Shown: one piece after another, positions 15,080 through 23,899 of the stretch | How the letters are laid out: the number at the start of each line of letters is the position of its first letter | Position numbering within the stretch: position 1 is the first letter of the stretch | Origin: Granulicatella balaenopterae | Lineage (GTDB): Bacteria > Bacillota > Bacilli > Lactobacillales > Aerococcaceae | Assembly (NCBI RefSeq): GCF_900111135.1 | Contig: NZ_FOGF01000028.1 | Location: 1-32,203 of the forward strand | DNA length: 32,203 nt | Direction: 5' to 3' | Made by a program: the position numbers and the translations under genes | Notes under the pieces: model-generated | What the model saw: only the letters and a program-made list of their open reading frames with translations | Told to the model about the DNA's origin: nothing | The model's database searches: none

Positions 15080-16888
15080 TTATTCAGCCATTAATGCTTC
15101 TAATTTTTCTAAGCGTTCTTCAAATGTTTCTAATGCATCATATAAGTAATCTGGTTTTGTCATATCCACACCAGCTTTCTTCATTACTTCAATTGGTGCT
15201 TCACTTAAACCAGCACTTAAATAACCTAAGTAATCTTCTAAGGCTTCCGGTCCTTCATTTAGAATGCGTTTTGCTAGAGCAGATGCCGCAGCCATACCAG
15301 TTGCATATTGATAGACATAATAACCCATGTAGAAGTGAGGAATTCTTGCCCATTCATAAGCAATTTCTTCATCTTGAATTACTTCTTCCCCATAGTAACG
15401 AGCATTTAATTCACCATATTGCTCTGCTAAGAAAGCTTGTGTTAATGGTGTACCATTTTGGTCTGCTTGGTGCATCATATGTTCGAATTCTGCAAATTGT
15501 GTTTGACGGAAGATAGTTGATTTAACACGGTTTAAATAGCTATTTAAAATGTATTTTTGACTTTCTTTATCAGTATATGTTTCTAATAAATATTCTGTTA
15601 ATAGGTTTTCATTAGTTGTTGAAGCGATCTCTGCTAAGAAAATTGAATATGATCCATATACATATGGTTGATTTTTACGAGTTAGGTAACTATGAGCACT
15701 ATGACCAAATTCATGCACTAATGTAAAGAAGTTACTTAAATCATCATGCCAGTTCAATAAGATATAAGGTTTTGTTGTATATGTGCCTGATGAATAAGCA
15801 CCACTACGCTTACCTTCATTCTCACATACATCAATCCATCGTCCTTCAAAACCTTCTTTTAAGATTTTAGCATAATCTTCACCTAATGGAGCTAAAGCTT
15901 TGTAAGTCTCTTTTACAGCTTCATCATAAGTGAATGAAATTGGTGCATTTCCTGTAATTGGGACATACATATCATACATATGCATTTCATCTAAGTTTAA
16001 AGCTTTCTTTTGTAGTGCGATATAGCGGTGTAATAATGGTAATTTTTCATTCACTACATCTACTAATGTATCATATACTTCTTCTGGTACTTGGTTCACC
16101 GACATTGCAGCATCACGAGCAGAACTATATTTATGTGCTTTTGCATTGAAGTTAGCCACTTTAATGTTATTGCCCAATGTATTAGCGAAAGTATTTTTTA
16201 ATTCAATATATTTTTTGTACATTGCTTTAAAGGCGCCACGACGAACTTCTACATCACTTGATTCTAAGAATGTTGAGTAATTTCCATGTGTTAATTCTAC
16301 TTCTTTACCTTCTTCATTCTTCACTTTGCCAAATGTTAAATCCGCATTGTTTAATAATGAAAAAGTCTTACGGTAACCACCTAATGCTTCACTAGCTTGA
16401 ACTAATAATGATTCTTGTTCGGCTGGTAATACGTGATCTTTGCGAATACGTAATGTGCTTAAGTGAGTACGATACATTTCTAATTTTGGTTCTGCTTGAT
16501 AGAATTCTTCTAAAGTTGCATCAGATACTGTTAATAAAGCTGGTTCAAACCATGATAATGCTGTTGAAATCTCAGTATATACCGTTACTGCGCGTTGGTT
16601 TAAGATTTGATTATCATTATTTGATGTATCTTGGTCACTCTTTAAATGTGAGTACACATAAGCAGTTGAAATGGCTTTTTCAACTTCTTCTTGTTTTTCT
16701 AAAAATGTTAATAAGTTAGTAGCTGATTGAAAGGCTTTTTCTTTCCAAGATTCAATCTCTCCTACTGATTCTTTTACAAAAGCTAAGTCTTTTTCAAAAC
16801 CTTCTTCTGATGGGTAAATCATTGTTAAATCCCATGTTAATTGTTCAGGAACTTCATCTCTTGTTAATAACTTTTTGTCTGTAGACAT
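15080..16888 (-). CDS. pepF: Oligoendopeptidase F
   Basis: A 602-residue cytosolic M3 zinc metallopeptidase that cuts medium-size peptides. The zinc motif is VHEFGHSAHS (H392, E393, H396), with the third ligand E420 in FLAEIASTTNE. The full family length is present, and the C-terminal ARIPHFYMGYYVYQYATGMAAASAL is typical. ATG 16888 is preceded by GAGGATG. It follows coiA by 38 bp, the usual coiA-pepF pair in Firmicutes. Possible roles are peptide nutrition and processing of signal peptides or pheromone peptides. Confidence 0.95.
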   Translation of the reverse strand: MSTDKKLLTRDEVPEQLTWDLTMIYPSEEGFEKDLAFVKESVGEIESWKEKAFQSATNLLTFLEKQEEVEKAISTAYVYSHLKSDQDTSNNDNQILNQRAVTVYTEISTALSWFEPALLTVSDATLEEFYQAEPKLEMYRTHLSTLRIRKDHVLPAEQESLLVQASEALGGYRKTFSLLNNADLTFGKVKNEEGKEVELTHGNYSTFLESSDVEVRRGAFKAMYKKYIELKNTFANTLGNNIKVANFNAKAHKYSSARDAAMSVNQVPEEVYDTLVDVVNEKLPLLHRYIALQKKALNLDEMHMYDMYVPITGNAPISFTYDEAVKETYKALAPLGEDYAKILKEGFEGRWIDVCENEGKRSGAYSSGTYTTKPYILLNWHDDLSNFFTLVHEFGHSAHSYLTRKNQPYVYGSYSIFLAEIASTTNENLLTEYLLETYTDKESQKYILNSYLNRVKSTIFRQTQFAEFEHMMHQADQNGTPLTQAFLAEQYGELNARYYGEEVIQDEEIAYEWARIPHFYMGYYVYQYATGMAAASALAKRILNEGPEALEDYLGYLSAGLSEAPIEVMKKAGVDMTKPDYLYDALETFEERLEKLEALMAE

Positions 16889-16920
16889 ATAACATCCTCG
16901 CTCTCTCTATTTTACTTATC

Positions 16921-16929
16921 TTTATTTTA
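16921..16929 (-). promoter_or_regulatory. Candidate extended -10 for pepF overlapping the coiA stop codon
   Basis: On the minus strand TGGTAAAAT (TGn plus TAAAAT) is formed by the last Trp codon and stop of coiA. It could let pepF be expressed apart from coiA. There is no clear -35. Confidence 0.3.
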
Positions 16930-18018
16930 CCACTTTTCCGACTTTATCTCAAAGTTGTTTTTAATAATCCAATGATTGTGACCTATTTCTTTTACAATTC
17001 CTTGCTCTTTTAATTCTTTTAAAAATAATTGTAACTCTTTTTTTAGTCGCTTGGATTGATAAGTTGGGTAAAGACGTAATCGATTCGTATGAATTAAACG
17101 ATTCACTTCATCTAGTACATCTCCTAAAGAAATCTTATTTCCTGATTGTTCTGCTAACCACATCATTATATAGCCACGCCATAAATAATTGGCAGATTTG
17201 AATACCACACTATACTTTGGTAATTGCCAACAAATTTGAGGTAAATCAAATAAATGAATATGTGCTAAATATAAAGCTAATAAAAATTGGCGATTCTCTT
17301 CTTGTGTATTCAATAATATTTGATGTTTTCGCTCTTTAGTAAAGTATTCTTGACGATAATCTCCCTTTATAGGAATTCCCTTTTTACTACTAAGTAAGAA
17401 ATCTAACATTTTTTTAGCTTGGTACTTTTTCAATGGTAGACGAATTTCCTGATAATGAACTTTTTTAGTATACTGGTCTAATTGCAGATGAGTCTTCAAT
17501 AACAAATTATTTTCCACTAAAAAGACTAAAAAATACTCAAAATGTGGATGATATAACATACAATATGCTAGAGTATCATTTAGTTGTTGCTGCTTATAAT
17601 AGTTCTCTCCTAATATCCATAAGGTTTGATAGCCTAAATTTTGATAGCCTTTATCCCTTTTCGTTAATTCTTTTGCTGGTATAGGACTACATTGATACTC
17701 AACAACAATTTGTGTTTGTGCATCTTCGCAAATAACATCCGCTCTTTGTTCGTGGTTTTCCATTGTTAATTCTAAAGTTGTTTGGTAGCCAGCTTGTTTT
17801 AACCACTCACTTAAAGCAATTTTGCCATTCTTATGCTGCGTTGTTTCACCAGAACTATATTTATTAGCTTGATGAGAAAAATATTGTAATTGCCTTTGAT
17901 TAGTATTTAGTATTAACGGTTCCCCACACTTAGGGCAAAAATAGTGTTGATTATTATCTAATAACTTACCAACTTCACAATACACCAACTCACCATGTTC
18001 ATTCTTTGCGATACGCAT
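16927..18018 (-). CDS. coiA: Competence protein CoiA
   Basis: A 363-residue CoiA-family protein. The N-terminus has a CxxC pair (C28, C31 in YFCPKCGEPL). A nuclease-like region follows, with HKNGKIALSEWLKQAG, RADVICED, VVEYQCSPIPAKELTKRDKGY and LWILG: the Asp/Glu-xQ/K pattern of restriction-like folds. The C-terminal half is less conserved. CoiA acts with DprA and RecA in processing transforming DNA in competent cells. AAAGGAGTGATTAG precedes ATG 18018. It heads coiA-pepF, and a SigX-like box lies upstream. Confidence 0.9.
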   Translation of the reverse strand: MRIAKNEHGELVYCEVGKLLDNNQHYFCPKCGEPLILNTNQRQLQYFSHQANKYSSGETTQHKNGKIALSEWLKQAGYQTTLELTMENHEQRADVICEDAQTQIVVEYQCSPIPAKELTKRDKGYQNLGYQTLWILGENYYKQQQLNDTLAYCMLYHPHFEYFLVFLVENNLLLKTHLQLDQYTKKVHYQEIRLPLKKYQAKKMLDFLLSSKKGIPIKGDYRQEYFTKERKHQILLNTQEENRQFLLALYLAHIHLFDLPQICWQLPKYSVVFKSANYLWRGYIMMWLAEQSGNKISLGDVLDEVNRLIHTNRLRLYPTYQSKRLKKELQLFLKELKEQGIVKEIGHNHWIIKNNFEIKSEKW

Positions 18019-18058
18019 CTAATCACTCCTTTCAACCATTTATTCCCTTCTACCCTGT

Positions 18059-18066
18059 TATACGTA
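18059..18066 (-). promoter_or_regulatory. Candidate SigX/ComX competence box (TACGTATA) of coiA
   Basis: On the minus strand, after a run of eight T, the sequence is TACGTATA. It differs by one base from TACGAATA, the com-box (cin-box) of late competence genes in streptococci and relatives. It lies 41 bases before ATG 18018. An ordinary -10 (TATACT) also lies further upstream on this strand. Confidence 0.45.
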
Positions 18067-18124
18067 AAAAAAAGAGTATATTTTATTTTTTATGAAAAAC
18101 TTATCTGCTATCCCAGACGTTTTA

Positions 18125-18133
18125 TGCTATGAT
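18125..18133 (+). promoter_or_regulatory. Candidate extended -10 promoter of the thrE genes
   Basis: TGCTATGAT (TGn plus TATGAT) lies 37 bases before the TTG start at 18171. The -35 region is weak. An overlapping TATACT follows. Confidence 0.45.
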
Positions 18134-18170
18134 ATACTGGAATTGATAAACCAAAAGGAAGTGATTTAGT

Positions 18171-18941
18171 TTGGATACATATGCTAAAAAATTAATTGAT
18201 ACCGCCATTTTAGCAGGAAAAATTTTACTAGAATCTAACGCTGAATCTTATCGTGTCGAAGATACTATGAATTATATTTTAAAAACCTCAAATTTCGAAA
18301 CATGCGAAGCGCTCGCTATGGCAACCGGAATTTTTGCTACAATGGATGACCCCTCAATCGAAGCTTTAACTGAGGTGTGTCGTGTTACAAATAAAGGAAT
18401 TAATCTGAATAATATTTATAAAGTTAATAAAATTTCAAGACAATTAGTAGAACAAAAAATCACTTTAGATACTGCTTATGCCAAATTATTAGTGATTGAT
18501 AAGCATTTCCAATATAGTCCACAAGTTAAAAATTTTGGATTATTAATGATGTGTGGTTTTTATACGGTATTGTATGGCGGGCAATTTTTAGAGATGGTTG
18601 CTGCTTTTTTTGCAGCCTTAATCTTACCAATTACTTATAAAATTGATCGTCATTTAGGAATGGGGAGTTTTATTATTAATGTCTTGTCATTAATCCCAAT
18701 GGTATTAATCATTTTATTCTTAAAAAATCATATCTTCCTAACAATTAATGCTAGTAATGCAATTATTGGAGCGATTATGCCTCTTGTTCCAGGAACAGCC
18801 ATCACAAATGCTATTAGGGACACTTTGAGAGGAGATTATAACTCTGGTTTGGCAAGAACATTAGAAGCCTTTGTGACTGCCTTATCAGTCGCATTAGGAG
18901 TGGCATTAGGCTTATTAATAGGAGGTGTTGACATTTTATGA
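18171..18941 (+). CDS. ThrE-type threonine/serine exporter, large subunit (YjjP-like)
   Basis: A 256-residue protein. A cytosolic N-terminal half (about 1-115) has the ThrE/DUF1212 features LLESNAESYRVEDTMNYIL and CEALAMATGIFATM. About five membrane helices follow from residue 120, with the conserved PLVPGTAITNAIRDTLRGDYNSG. Together with the next gene it makes a split ThrE exporter that removes threonine and serine by proton motive force. The start is TTG, with AAGGAAGTGA about 8 bases before it. Its end overlaps the next gene by 4 bp. Confidence 0.88.
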   Translation: MDTYAKKLIDTAILAGKILLESNAESYRVEDTMNYILKTSNFETCEALAMATGIFATMDDPSIEALTEVCRVTNKGINLNNIYKVNKISRQLVEQKITLDTAYAKLLVIDKHFQYSPQVKNFGLLMMCGFYTVLYGGQFLEMVAAFFAALILPITYKIDRHLGMGSFIINVLSLIPMVLIILFLKNHIFLTINASNAIIGAIMPLVPGTAITNAIRDTLRGDYNSGLARTLEAFVTALSVALGVALGLLIGGVDIL

Positions 18942-19369
18942 TTATTCAAGTAATATCTGCCATTATCGCTGTTTATTTTAGCGCAATTGTCTTTGAAGCT
19001 CCAAAAAAATTATTACCTTATATCGCCTTTATTGGTGGAGGTGGTTGGCTCATTTATTTATTAATTTTACAGTATTTTGATATTTCGATTGCGACTTACT
19101 TAAGCGGATTAGCCATTGCTTTTAGCTCCCATATTGCTGCTAGACAGTTTAAAGCTCCAGTAACTGTCTTTTTTATCCCTGGTTTTTTCCCATTAGTTCC
19201 AGGAGCTGGTATGTATAAGACTGTTTATTGGTATATTACGGGAGATTCTTTACAATCCCAAGCCAATCTAAACCAAACAATGGTAATAGCTGGTATGATA
19301 GCATTAGCGATTTTCACCGTTGACTCTTTATTCCGATTAGTCAGCATTTTAAAACATCTAAAAAAGTAA
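18938..19369 (+). CDS. ThrE-type threonine/serine exporter, small subunit (YjjB-like)
   Basis: A 143-residue membrane protein with about four or five helices (ThrE_2/DUF3815). It carries the family motif FFIPGFFPLVPGAGMYKTVYW and the arrangement IAARQFKAPVTV. The start ATG sits in an ATGA overlap with the preceding gene, so translation is coupled. It is the second half of the split exporter; in Corynebacterium ThrE the two halves are one protein. Confidence 0.88.
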   Translation: MIIQVISAIIAVYFSAIVFEAPKKLLPYIAFIGGGGWLIYLLILQYFDISIATYLSGLAIAFSSHIAARQFKAPVTVFFIPGFFPLVPGAGMYKTVYWYITGDSLQSQANLNQTMVIAGMIALAIFTVDSLFRLVSILKHLKK

Positions 19370-19377
19370 TATCACCT

Positions 19378-19438
19378 AAAAAAGTATCACGAACTGTACT
19401 AAGAAGCATTTCTTAGCGGCTCATGATACTTTTCTTTT
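19378..19438. terminator. Bidirectional terminator between thrE-type genes and azlD
   Basis: AAAAGTATCA pairs with TGATACTTTT and an inner CTAAGAA/TTCTTAG stem caps it. T-rich tracts flank both sides (CTTTTTA on plus). It lies between two convergent operons. Confidence 0.85.
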
Positions 19439-19761
19439 TAACTAAAATTTTGAATCAAAACCATATAGATGACTGTCGGCACAAAAATACTAAGCAAAGT
19501 ATTGTGTTTCCATTTATGCAATACTGCAACAAAGATAATACAAGCTATTTCTGGCAAACCATATGGCGTTTTCATAAAACTAATATGCTTCACACAATAG
19601 ACTACTAAAATCACCATAATCGCCCGTGGTAATTGCACACTCAAATATTGGATAAAAAGTGGTAATTCCTTTTTATTCGATAAAGCAATATAAGGAAAAA
19701 GACGAATTATAAAAGTAGTTACTGCTGCTACTAAAGTTCCTAAATATAGATAAAACATCAA
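19438..19761 (-). CDS. azlD: AzlD family branched-chain amino acid exporter subunit
   Basis: A 107-residue membrane protein with about four helices and typical AzlD size. It contains FIIRLFPYIALSNKKELPLFIQYLS and LPRAIMVILVVYCVK. With AzlC it forms a two-component exporter for branched-chain amino acids (BrnFE type) and azaleucine resistance. The start overlaps the end of azlC by 4 bp, so translation is coupled. Confidence 0.88.
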   Translation of the reverse strand: MMFYLYLGTLVAAVTTFIIRLFPYIALSNKKELPLFIQYLSVQLPRAIMVILVVYCVKHISFMKTPYGLPEIACIIFVAVLHKWKHNTLLSIFVPTVIYMVLIQNFS

Positions 19762-20453
19762 TTAACTCCCCCTCGTTCTTTGAAATACGTCACTTCAAAA
19801 ATCACCACTAATGACACAATTGTCGCTGTTAAACTCAATAATAAGAAATACTTTGGTCCAACTAGTAAAAGTGCCACAATCGCCGTTACTAATCCAATAA
19901 TAAAAGGATAATTGGAAGTACGATTTTCCCATTGATTTACCACAATTACCACAAATAATGCCGTCATCGAAAAATCAATCCCCATTGTAGCAACAGGAAT
20001 CATATTACCTGCAATTCCGCCAACAAAAGTTCCTAATATCCAATACAAATGATTCAATACTGCTACATACAAATATTCCTTATCACTATATTGGATTTGA
20101 CTATCCTTCATCCCAGTAAATAACGAAAAGGTCTCATCCGACAATACCCAAATCATATAGATACCTTTCCACCCCATGCGCTTAAACAAATCAACAAAAC
20201 TAATCCCATAAAATAACATTCTTGCATTAATCATCAATGTCATTAAAGCAATCATCCATAAAGGAGTCCCTGCCAATAATAATGGAATCAAAGCAAATTG
20301 CATCGACCCAGCAAATACAAAGATACTACTAAAGACCGCATACTTTACTGAAAATCCCTGTTCTAAAGCCAATAAACTAAAAGCAATCCCTAAAAATAAA
20401 TAACCAAAACATACTGGCAAACTCAACTTTAAGCTCCGTTTTAACTCTTTCAT
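19758..20453 (-). CDS. azlC: AzlC family branched-chain amino acid exporter subunit
   Basis: A 231-residue membrane protein (about 7-8 helices). The AzlC signature FGYLFLGIAFSLLALEQGFS, FAGSMQFALIPLLLAGTPLW, and LMINARMLFYGISF is clear. I prefer ATG 20453, which has AGGTGGGAG just upstream. GTG 20462 in the same frame would lie inside that site. It is the first gene of azlCD. Confidence 0.9.
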   Translation of the reverse strand: MKELKRSLKLSLPVCFGYLFLGIAFSLLALEQGFSVKYAVFSSIFVFAGSMQFALIPLLLAGTPLWMIALMTLMINARMLFYGISFVDLFKRMGWKGIYMIWVLSDETFSLFTGMKDSQIQYSDKEYLYVAVLNHLYWILGTFVGGIAGNMIPVATMGIDFSMTALFVVIVVNQWENRTSNYPFIIGLVTAIVALLLVGPKYFLLLSLTATIVSLVVIFEVTYFKERGGVN

Positions 20454-20493
20454 ATCTCCCACCTAATTCTTTCTTAATCATCATACTTCACTA

Positions 20494-20522
20494 AGCATAA
20501 TGATAATACTTCTCCATGTCAA
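20494..20522 (-). promoter_or_regulatory. Promoter of azlCD (TTGACA-17-TATGCT)
   Basis: On the minus strand TTGACA (20522-20517) is separated by exactly 17 bases from TATGCT (20499-20494), about 40 bases before ATG 20453. This is a standard SigA promoter. Confidence 0.75.
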
Positions 20523-20531
20523 AATATTTTT

Positions 20532-20590
20532 ATAAAAAATAAAGCATTCAATTGACAGGCAAGTCCTTACCTTATCAGTTTGAATGCTTA
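20532..20590 (-). terminator. Intrinsic terminator of pflA
   Basis: On the minus strand AAGCATTCAA and TTGAATGCTT form the outer stem, GGTAAG and CTTGCC (one wobble) the inner stem, followed by TATTTTTTAT. It lies just downstream of the pflA stop codon and immediately before the azlCD promoter. Confidence 0.8.
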
Positions 20591-20604
20591 TAGCGATTAA
20601 CGAA

Positions 20605-21366
20605 TTACATATCTAAATAACCAGTATAATCAGCAGTATGTAAGATTTTATGTGCATTTTCAACACGTTCTGGAGTTGGTGGTTCAATACCTTCTAATGG
20701 ATATTTAATTCCCAATGTTTTCCATTTATATACACCTAATTTGTGATATGGTAAGACTTCAAATTTTTTCACATTTTTTAAAGTTTTCACATAATCATTT
20801 AGACGGTATAAATACTCATCATAATCTGATCTTTCAGGAACTAGTACATGTCTAACCCAAACTGGTTGATCAACTTTTGATAAATAACGACCTAATTCCA
20901 AAATATTTTCATTAGTCCATCCTGTTAAACGTTTATGTTGCTCAGCGTCGATATGCTTAATATCTAATAAAATTAAATCTGTATATTTTAATAATTCTTC
21001 AAACTTACTAAAAAATGGTTCTTCATAAGTAAATGGCATACCACAACTATCTAAAGTTGTATGTACTCCTTCAGCTTTACAACGTTTAAAAAAATCAATT
21101 AAGAAGTCTACTTGTAATAATGGCTCTCCACCACTAACGGTAACTCCTCCTTTTGCTCCCCAAAACGGACGATATTGTAGTGCTTGCTTTAATAATTCTT
21201 CTGATGTAATGGCGTTTTTTTGACCAATTTTCCATGTATCCGGATTATGACAAAATTCGCATCTCATGCGGCAACCTTGCATAAAAGTAATAAAACGAAT
21301 TCCTGGTCCATCAACTGAGCCAAAACTTTCTGTTGAATGAATATATCCTGTAACAGGTTCAGACAT
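20605..21366 (-). CDS. pflA: Pyruvate formate-lyase activating enzyme
   Basis: A 253-residue radical SAM enzyme that makes the glycyl radical on PflB. The iron-sulfur motif CxxxCxxC is C32, C36, C39 in GCRMRCEFCHNPDTW. Also typical are GSVDGPGIRFITFMQG at the start and TVSGGEPLLQ. Length is normal for PflA. GGAGG precedes ATG 21366. It lies 106 bp downstream of pflB, with a hairpin terminator between, so expression probably depends on partial readthrough; no clear separate promoter is seen. Confidence 0.95.
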   Translation of the reverse strand: MSEPVTGYIHSTESFGSVDGPGIRFITFMQGCRMRCEFCHNPDTWKIGQKNAITSEELLKQALQYRPFWGAKGGVTVSGGEPLLQVDFLIDFFKRCKAEGVHTTLDSCGMPFTYEEPFFSKFEELLKYTDLILLDIKHIDAEQHKRLTGWTNENILELGRYLSKVDQPVWVRHVLVPERSDYDEYLYRLNDYVKTLKNVKKFEVLPYHKLGVYKWKTLGIKYPLEGIEPPTPERVENAHKILHTADYTGYLDM

Positions 21367-21407
21367 GTCTATTCCTCCAATAACTAATTTACATTTTCTT
21401 TTTGATA

Positions 21408-21444
21408 GAAAAAGCAGATGAACGAAATGCCCACCTGCTTTTAT
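21408..21444 (-). terminator. Hairpin terminator between pflB and pflA
   Basis: On the minus strand AAAAGCAGGTG and CATCTGCTTTT (one G-T wobble) form a stem, followed by TTC and then non-T sequence, so the tail is short (TTTTTC). It may only attenuate transcription and lower pflA relative to pflB. Confidence 0.65.
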
Positions 21445-21472
21445 ACTTTATAACAAATTACTGTTAAGGTTA

Positions 21473-23701
21473 TTACATATTTTCGTGCATTGTACGGTTG
21501 ATTACATCTAATTGTTGTTCACGAGTTAATTTAATGAAGTTAACAGCGTAACCAGATACACGAATTGTTAATTGTGGATATTTCTCTGGGTGATCCATAG
21601 CATCTTCTAATGTTTCACGGTTAAATACGTTAATATTTAAATGATGTCCACCTTTAATTGAGTATCCATCTAACATGCTTACTAAGTTATCTTGTTGAAC
21701 TAATTCTTCACGACCTAAAGCTTTAGGAACGATTGAGAATGTATTTGAGATACCATCTAATGCATATTTATAAGGTACTTTAGCAACTGAAGATAATGAT
21801 GCTAATGCTCCGTGAGTATCACGTCCGTGCATTGGGTTTGCTCCTGGAGCAAATGGTGCACCAGCGCGACGTCCATCAGGAGTGTTACCAGTTTTCTTAC
21901 CATATACAACGTTTGAAGTAATTGTAAGAATTGAAGTTGTATGTTTAGCTCCACGGTAAGTTTTATGTTTTTTAACTTTAGTCATAAATTCTTTTAATAA
22001 CCAAACTGCGATATCATCAGCGCGGTCATCGTTATTACCATATTTAGGGAAGTCGCCTTCGATTTCATAATCAACAACTAAGCCATCTTCATCACGGATA
22101 GTTTTAACTTTAGCATATTTAATAGCTGAAATTGAGTCAACTGCTACTGAGAATCCAGCAATACCTGTTGCCATTGTACGGAACATATCAGTATCTTGTA
22201 ATGCCATTTGTACACGTTCATAGCTATATTTATCGTGCATATAGTGGATGATGTTTAATGTATTTAAGTACATATCACATACCCATTCCATCATGTCATC
22301 ATATTTTTCCATAACTTCATCGTAATCTAAGTATTCAGAAGTAATTGGAGTATATTTAGGTCCAACTTGTGCTTTAGATTTTTCATCTACCCCACCATTG
22401 ATAGCATATAATAATGTTTTAGCTAAGTTAGCACGAGCTCCGAAGAATTGCATTTGTTTACCAATACGCATTGCAGATACACAACATGCGATTCCATAGT
22501 CGTCGCCCCATTCTGGACGCATAATTTCATCGTTTTCATATTGAATAGCTGAAGTTTCGATTGAAGTTTTCGCACAGAAACGTTTGAATGCTAATGGTAA
22601 TTTTGGTGACCATAAAACAGTTAAGTTTGGTTCTGGAGCTGGTCCTAAGTTATTTAATGTATGTAAGAAACGGAAACTATTCTTAGTTACTAATGGACGT
22701 CCATCTTCACCGATACCAGCGATTGATTCTGTTACCCAAGTTGGGTCTCCTGAGAATAATGCATTGTATTCAGGTGTACGAGCAAATTTAACTAAACGTA
22801 ATTTCATTACAAAGTGGTCAACGATTTCTTGAGCTTCTTTTTCAGTGATTACGCCATTTTTTAAGTCGCGTTCTACATAGATATCTAAGAATGTTGAAGT
22901 ACGTCCTAGAGACATAGCTGCACCATTTTGTTCTTTAATTGCTGCTAAGTAACCTAAGTATAACCATTGGAATGCTTCTTTTGCATTTGTAGCTGGTTTA
23001 GAAATATCAAAACCATAAATGTTACCTAATTCTTTTAATTCTTTTAATGCACGGTATTGTTCAGAAACTTCTTCACGTAAGCGAATAACGTCATCTGACA
23101 TTCTTCCGTCACCGATATTGTTAAAATCTTTAACTTTTTCTTCCATTAAGCGGTCAACACCATATAAAGCTACACGACGGTAGTCACCGATGATACGTCC
23201 ACGTCCATAAGCATCTGGTAAACCAGTAATAACACCACTTCTACGTGCTGCACGAATTTCTGGTGTGTATACATCGAATACACCTTGATTATGTGTTTTA
23301 CGGTAATCAGTGAAGATATGTGATACTTCTTCATCGATTTCGTAACCATATGCTTCAGCAGATTTTTCGCTCATACGAATTCCGCCAAATGGTTGTAAGC
23401 TACGTTTGAAAGGTTTATCAGTTTGGAAACCAACAACTGTTTCTAATTCTTGGTTTAAATAACCAGGGCCGTGTGAAGTGATTGTAGATACAATTTTAGT
23501 ATCCATATCTAAAACGCCACCTGCTTCACGTTCTTTGTTATTTAAGTCCATTACTTGATCCCATAAAGCTGTTGTTGCTTCAGTTGGGCCTTCTAAGAAG
23601 CTGTCGTCTCCTTCGTATAATTCATAGTTTTGTTGAATAAAATCACGTACATCAATTTCATCTTTCCATACTTTACCTTTAAAGCCATTCCATTGTTCCA
23701 T
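21473..23701 (-). CDS. pflB: Formate C-acetyltransferase (pyruvate formate-lyase)
   Basis: A 742-residue glycyl-radical enzyme that turns pyruvate and CoA into acetyl-CoA and formate under anaerobiosis. The catalytic cysteines are C406 and C407 in [11 protein letters not shown]. The radical glycine is G717 in [13 protein letters not shown] near the C-terminus. Also visible are the conserved [20 protein letters not shown] and [26 protein letters not shown] precedes ATG 23701. The upstream promoter has a TATAAT and a cluster of palindromes suited to a redox regulator. Confidence 0.97.
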   Translation of the reverse strand: MEQWNGFKGKVWKDEIDVRDFIQQNYELYEGDDSFLEGPTEATTALWDQVMDLNNKEREAGGVLDMDTKIVSTITSHGPGYLNQELETVVGFQTDKPFKRSLQPFGGIRMSEKSAEAYGYEIDEEVSHIFTDYRKTHNQGVFDVYTPEIRAARRSGVITGLPDAYGRGRIIGDYRRVALYGVDRLMEEKVKDFNNIGDGRMSDDVIRLREEVSEQYRALKELKELGNIYGFDISKPATNAKEAFQWLYLGYLAAIKEQNGAAMSLGRTSTFLDIYVERDLKNGVITEKEAQEIVDHFVMKLRLVKFARTPEYNALFSGDPTWVTESIAGIGEDGRPLVTKNSFRFLHTLNNLGPAPEPNLTVLWSPKLPLAFKRFCAKTSIETSAIQYENDEIMRPEWGDDYGIACCVSAMRIGKQMQFFGARANLAKTLLYAINGGVDEKSKAQVGPKYTPITSEYLDYDEVMEKYDDMMEWVCDMYLNTLNIIHYMHDKYSYERVQMALQDTDMFRTMATGIAGFSVAVDSISAIKYAKVKTIRDEDGLVVDYEIEGDFPKYGNNDDRADDIAVWLLKEFMTKVKKHKTYRGAKHTTSILTITSNVVYGKKTGNTPDGRRAGAPFAPGANPMHGRDTHGALASLSSVAKVPYKYALDGISNTFSIVPKALGREELVQQDNLVSMLDGYSIKGGHHLNINVFNRETLEDAMDHPEKYPQLTIRVSGYAVNFIKLTREQQLDVINRTMHENM

Positions 23702-23723
23702 ATATAGTTCCTCCTTAAATCAA

Positions 23724-23760
23724 TTCACATCATTGTGAACACTGTAACAGTTGTTTACAA
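23724..23760. promoter_or_regulatory. Overlapping palindromes with a Rex-like operator in the pflB leader
   Basis: Three palindromes overlap between the pflB -10 and its RBS. TGTTACAGTGTTCACA (23749-23734, minus) is one mismatch from the Rex core TGTGA-N6-TCACA. TTCACA-N4-TGTGAA covers 23724-23739. TGTAA-N7-TTACA covers 23743-23759. Rex represses fermentation genes when NADH is low; binding here is inferred from sequence and location. Confidence 0.5.
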
Positions 23761-23764
23761 GTTC

Positions 23765-23792
23765 ATTATAACACTTCTTTTTAAAAGTGCAA
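23765..23792 (-). promoter_or_regulatory. Promoter of pflB (TTGCAC-16-TATAAT)
   Basis: On the minus strand TTGCAC (23792-23787), 16-base spacer, TATAAT (23770-23765) with TGT before it (extended -10). It starts a leader of about 55-60 bases that contains the palindrome cluster. Confidence 0.8.
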
Positions 23793-23899
23793 CAGATTAT
23801 CTCATTTTTTTATATTTTTTATTGCCACATTAAGGAAACCTTAAAAAAAACGCTATATAATCGTTTTTTTAAAGTAATCATTATGTTTTTTAGCTAAAT

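Noticed and set aside
15094-15516. Long plus-strand ORF of 140 codons opposite pepF
   Set aside because: Leu/His-rich antisense shadow of the pepF frame, no RBS, no family resemblance.
23734-23760. CcpA cre site in the pflB leader
   Set aside because: The TGTAA-N7-TTACA palindrome lacks the central CG and the 14-base spacing of cre; a Rex-like site fits better.
23820-23875. Small hairpins TTAAGG-AAA-CCTTAA and AAAAAACG-CGTTTTTT as terminators or small RNA
   Set aside because: Weak AT stems in an AT-rich gap upstream of pflB, with no promoter or conserved structure to support a role.
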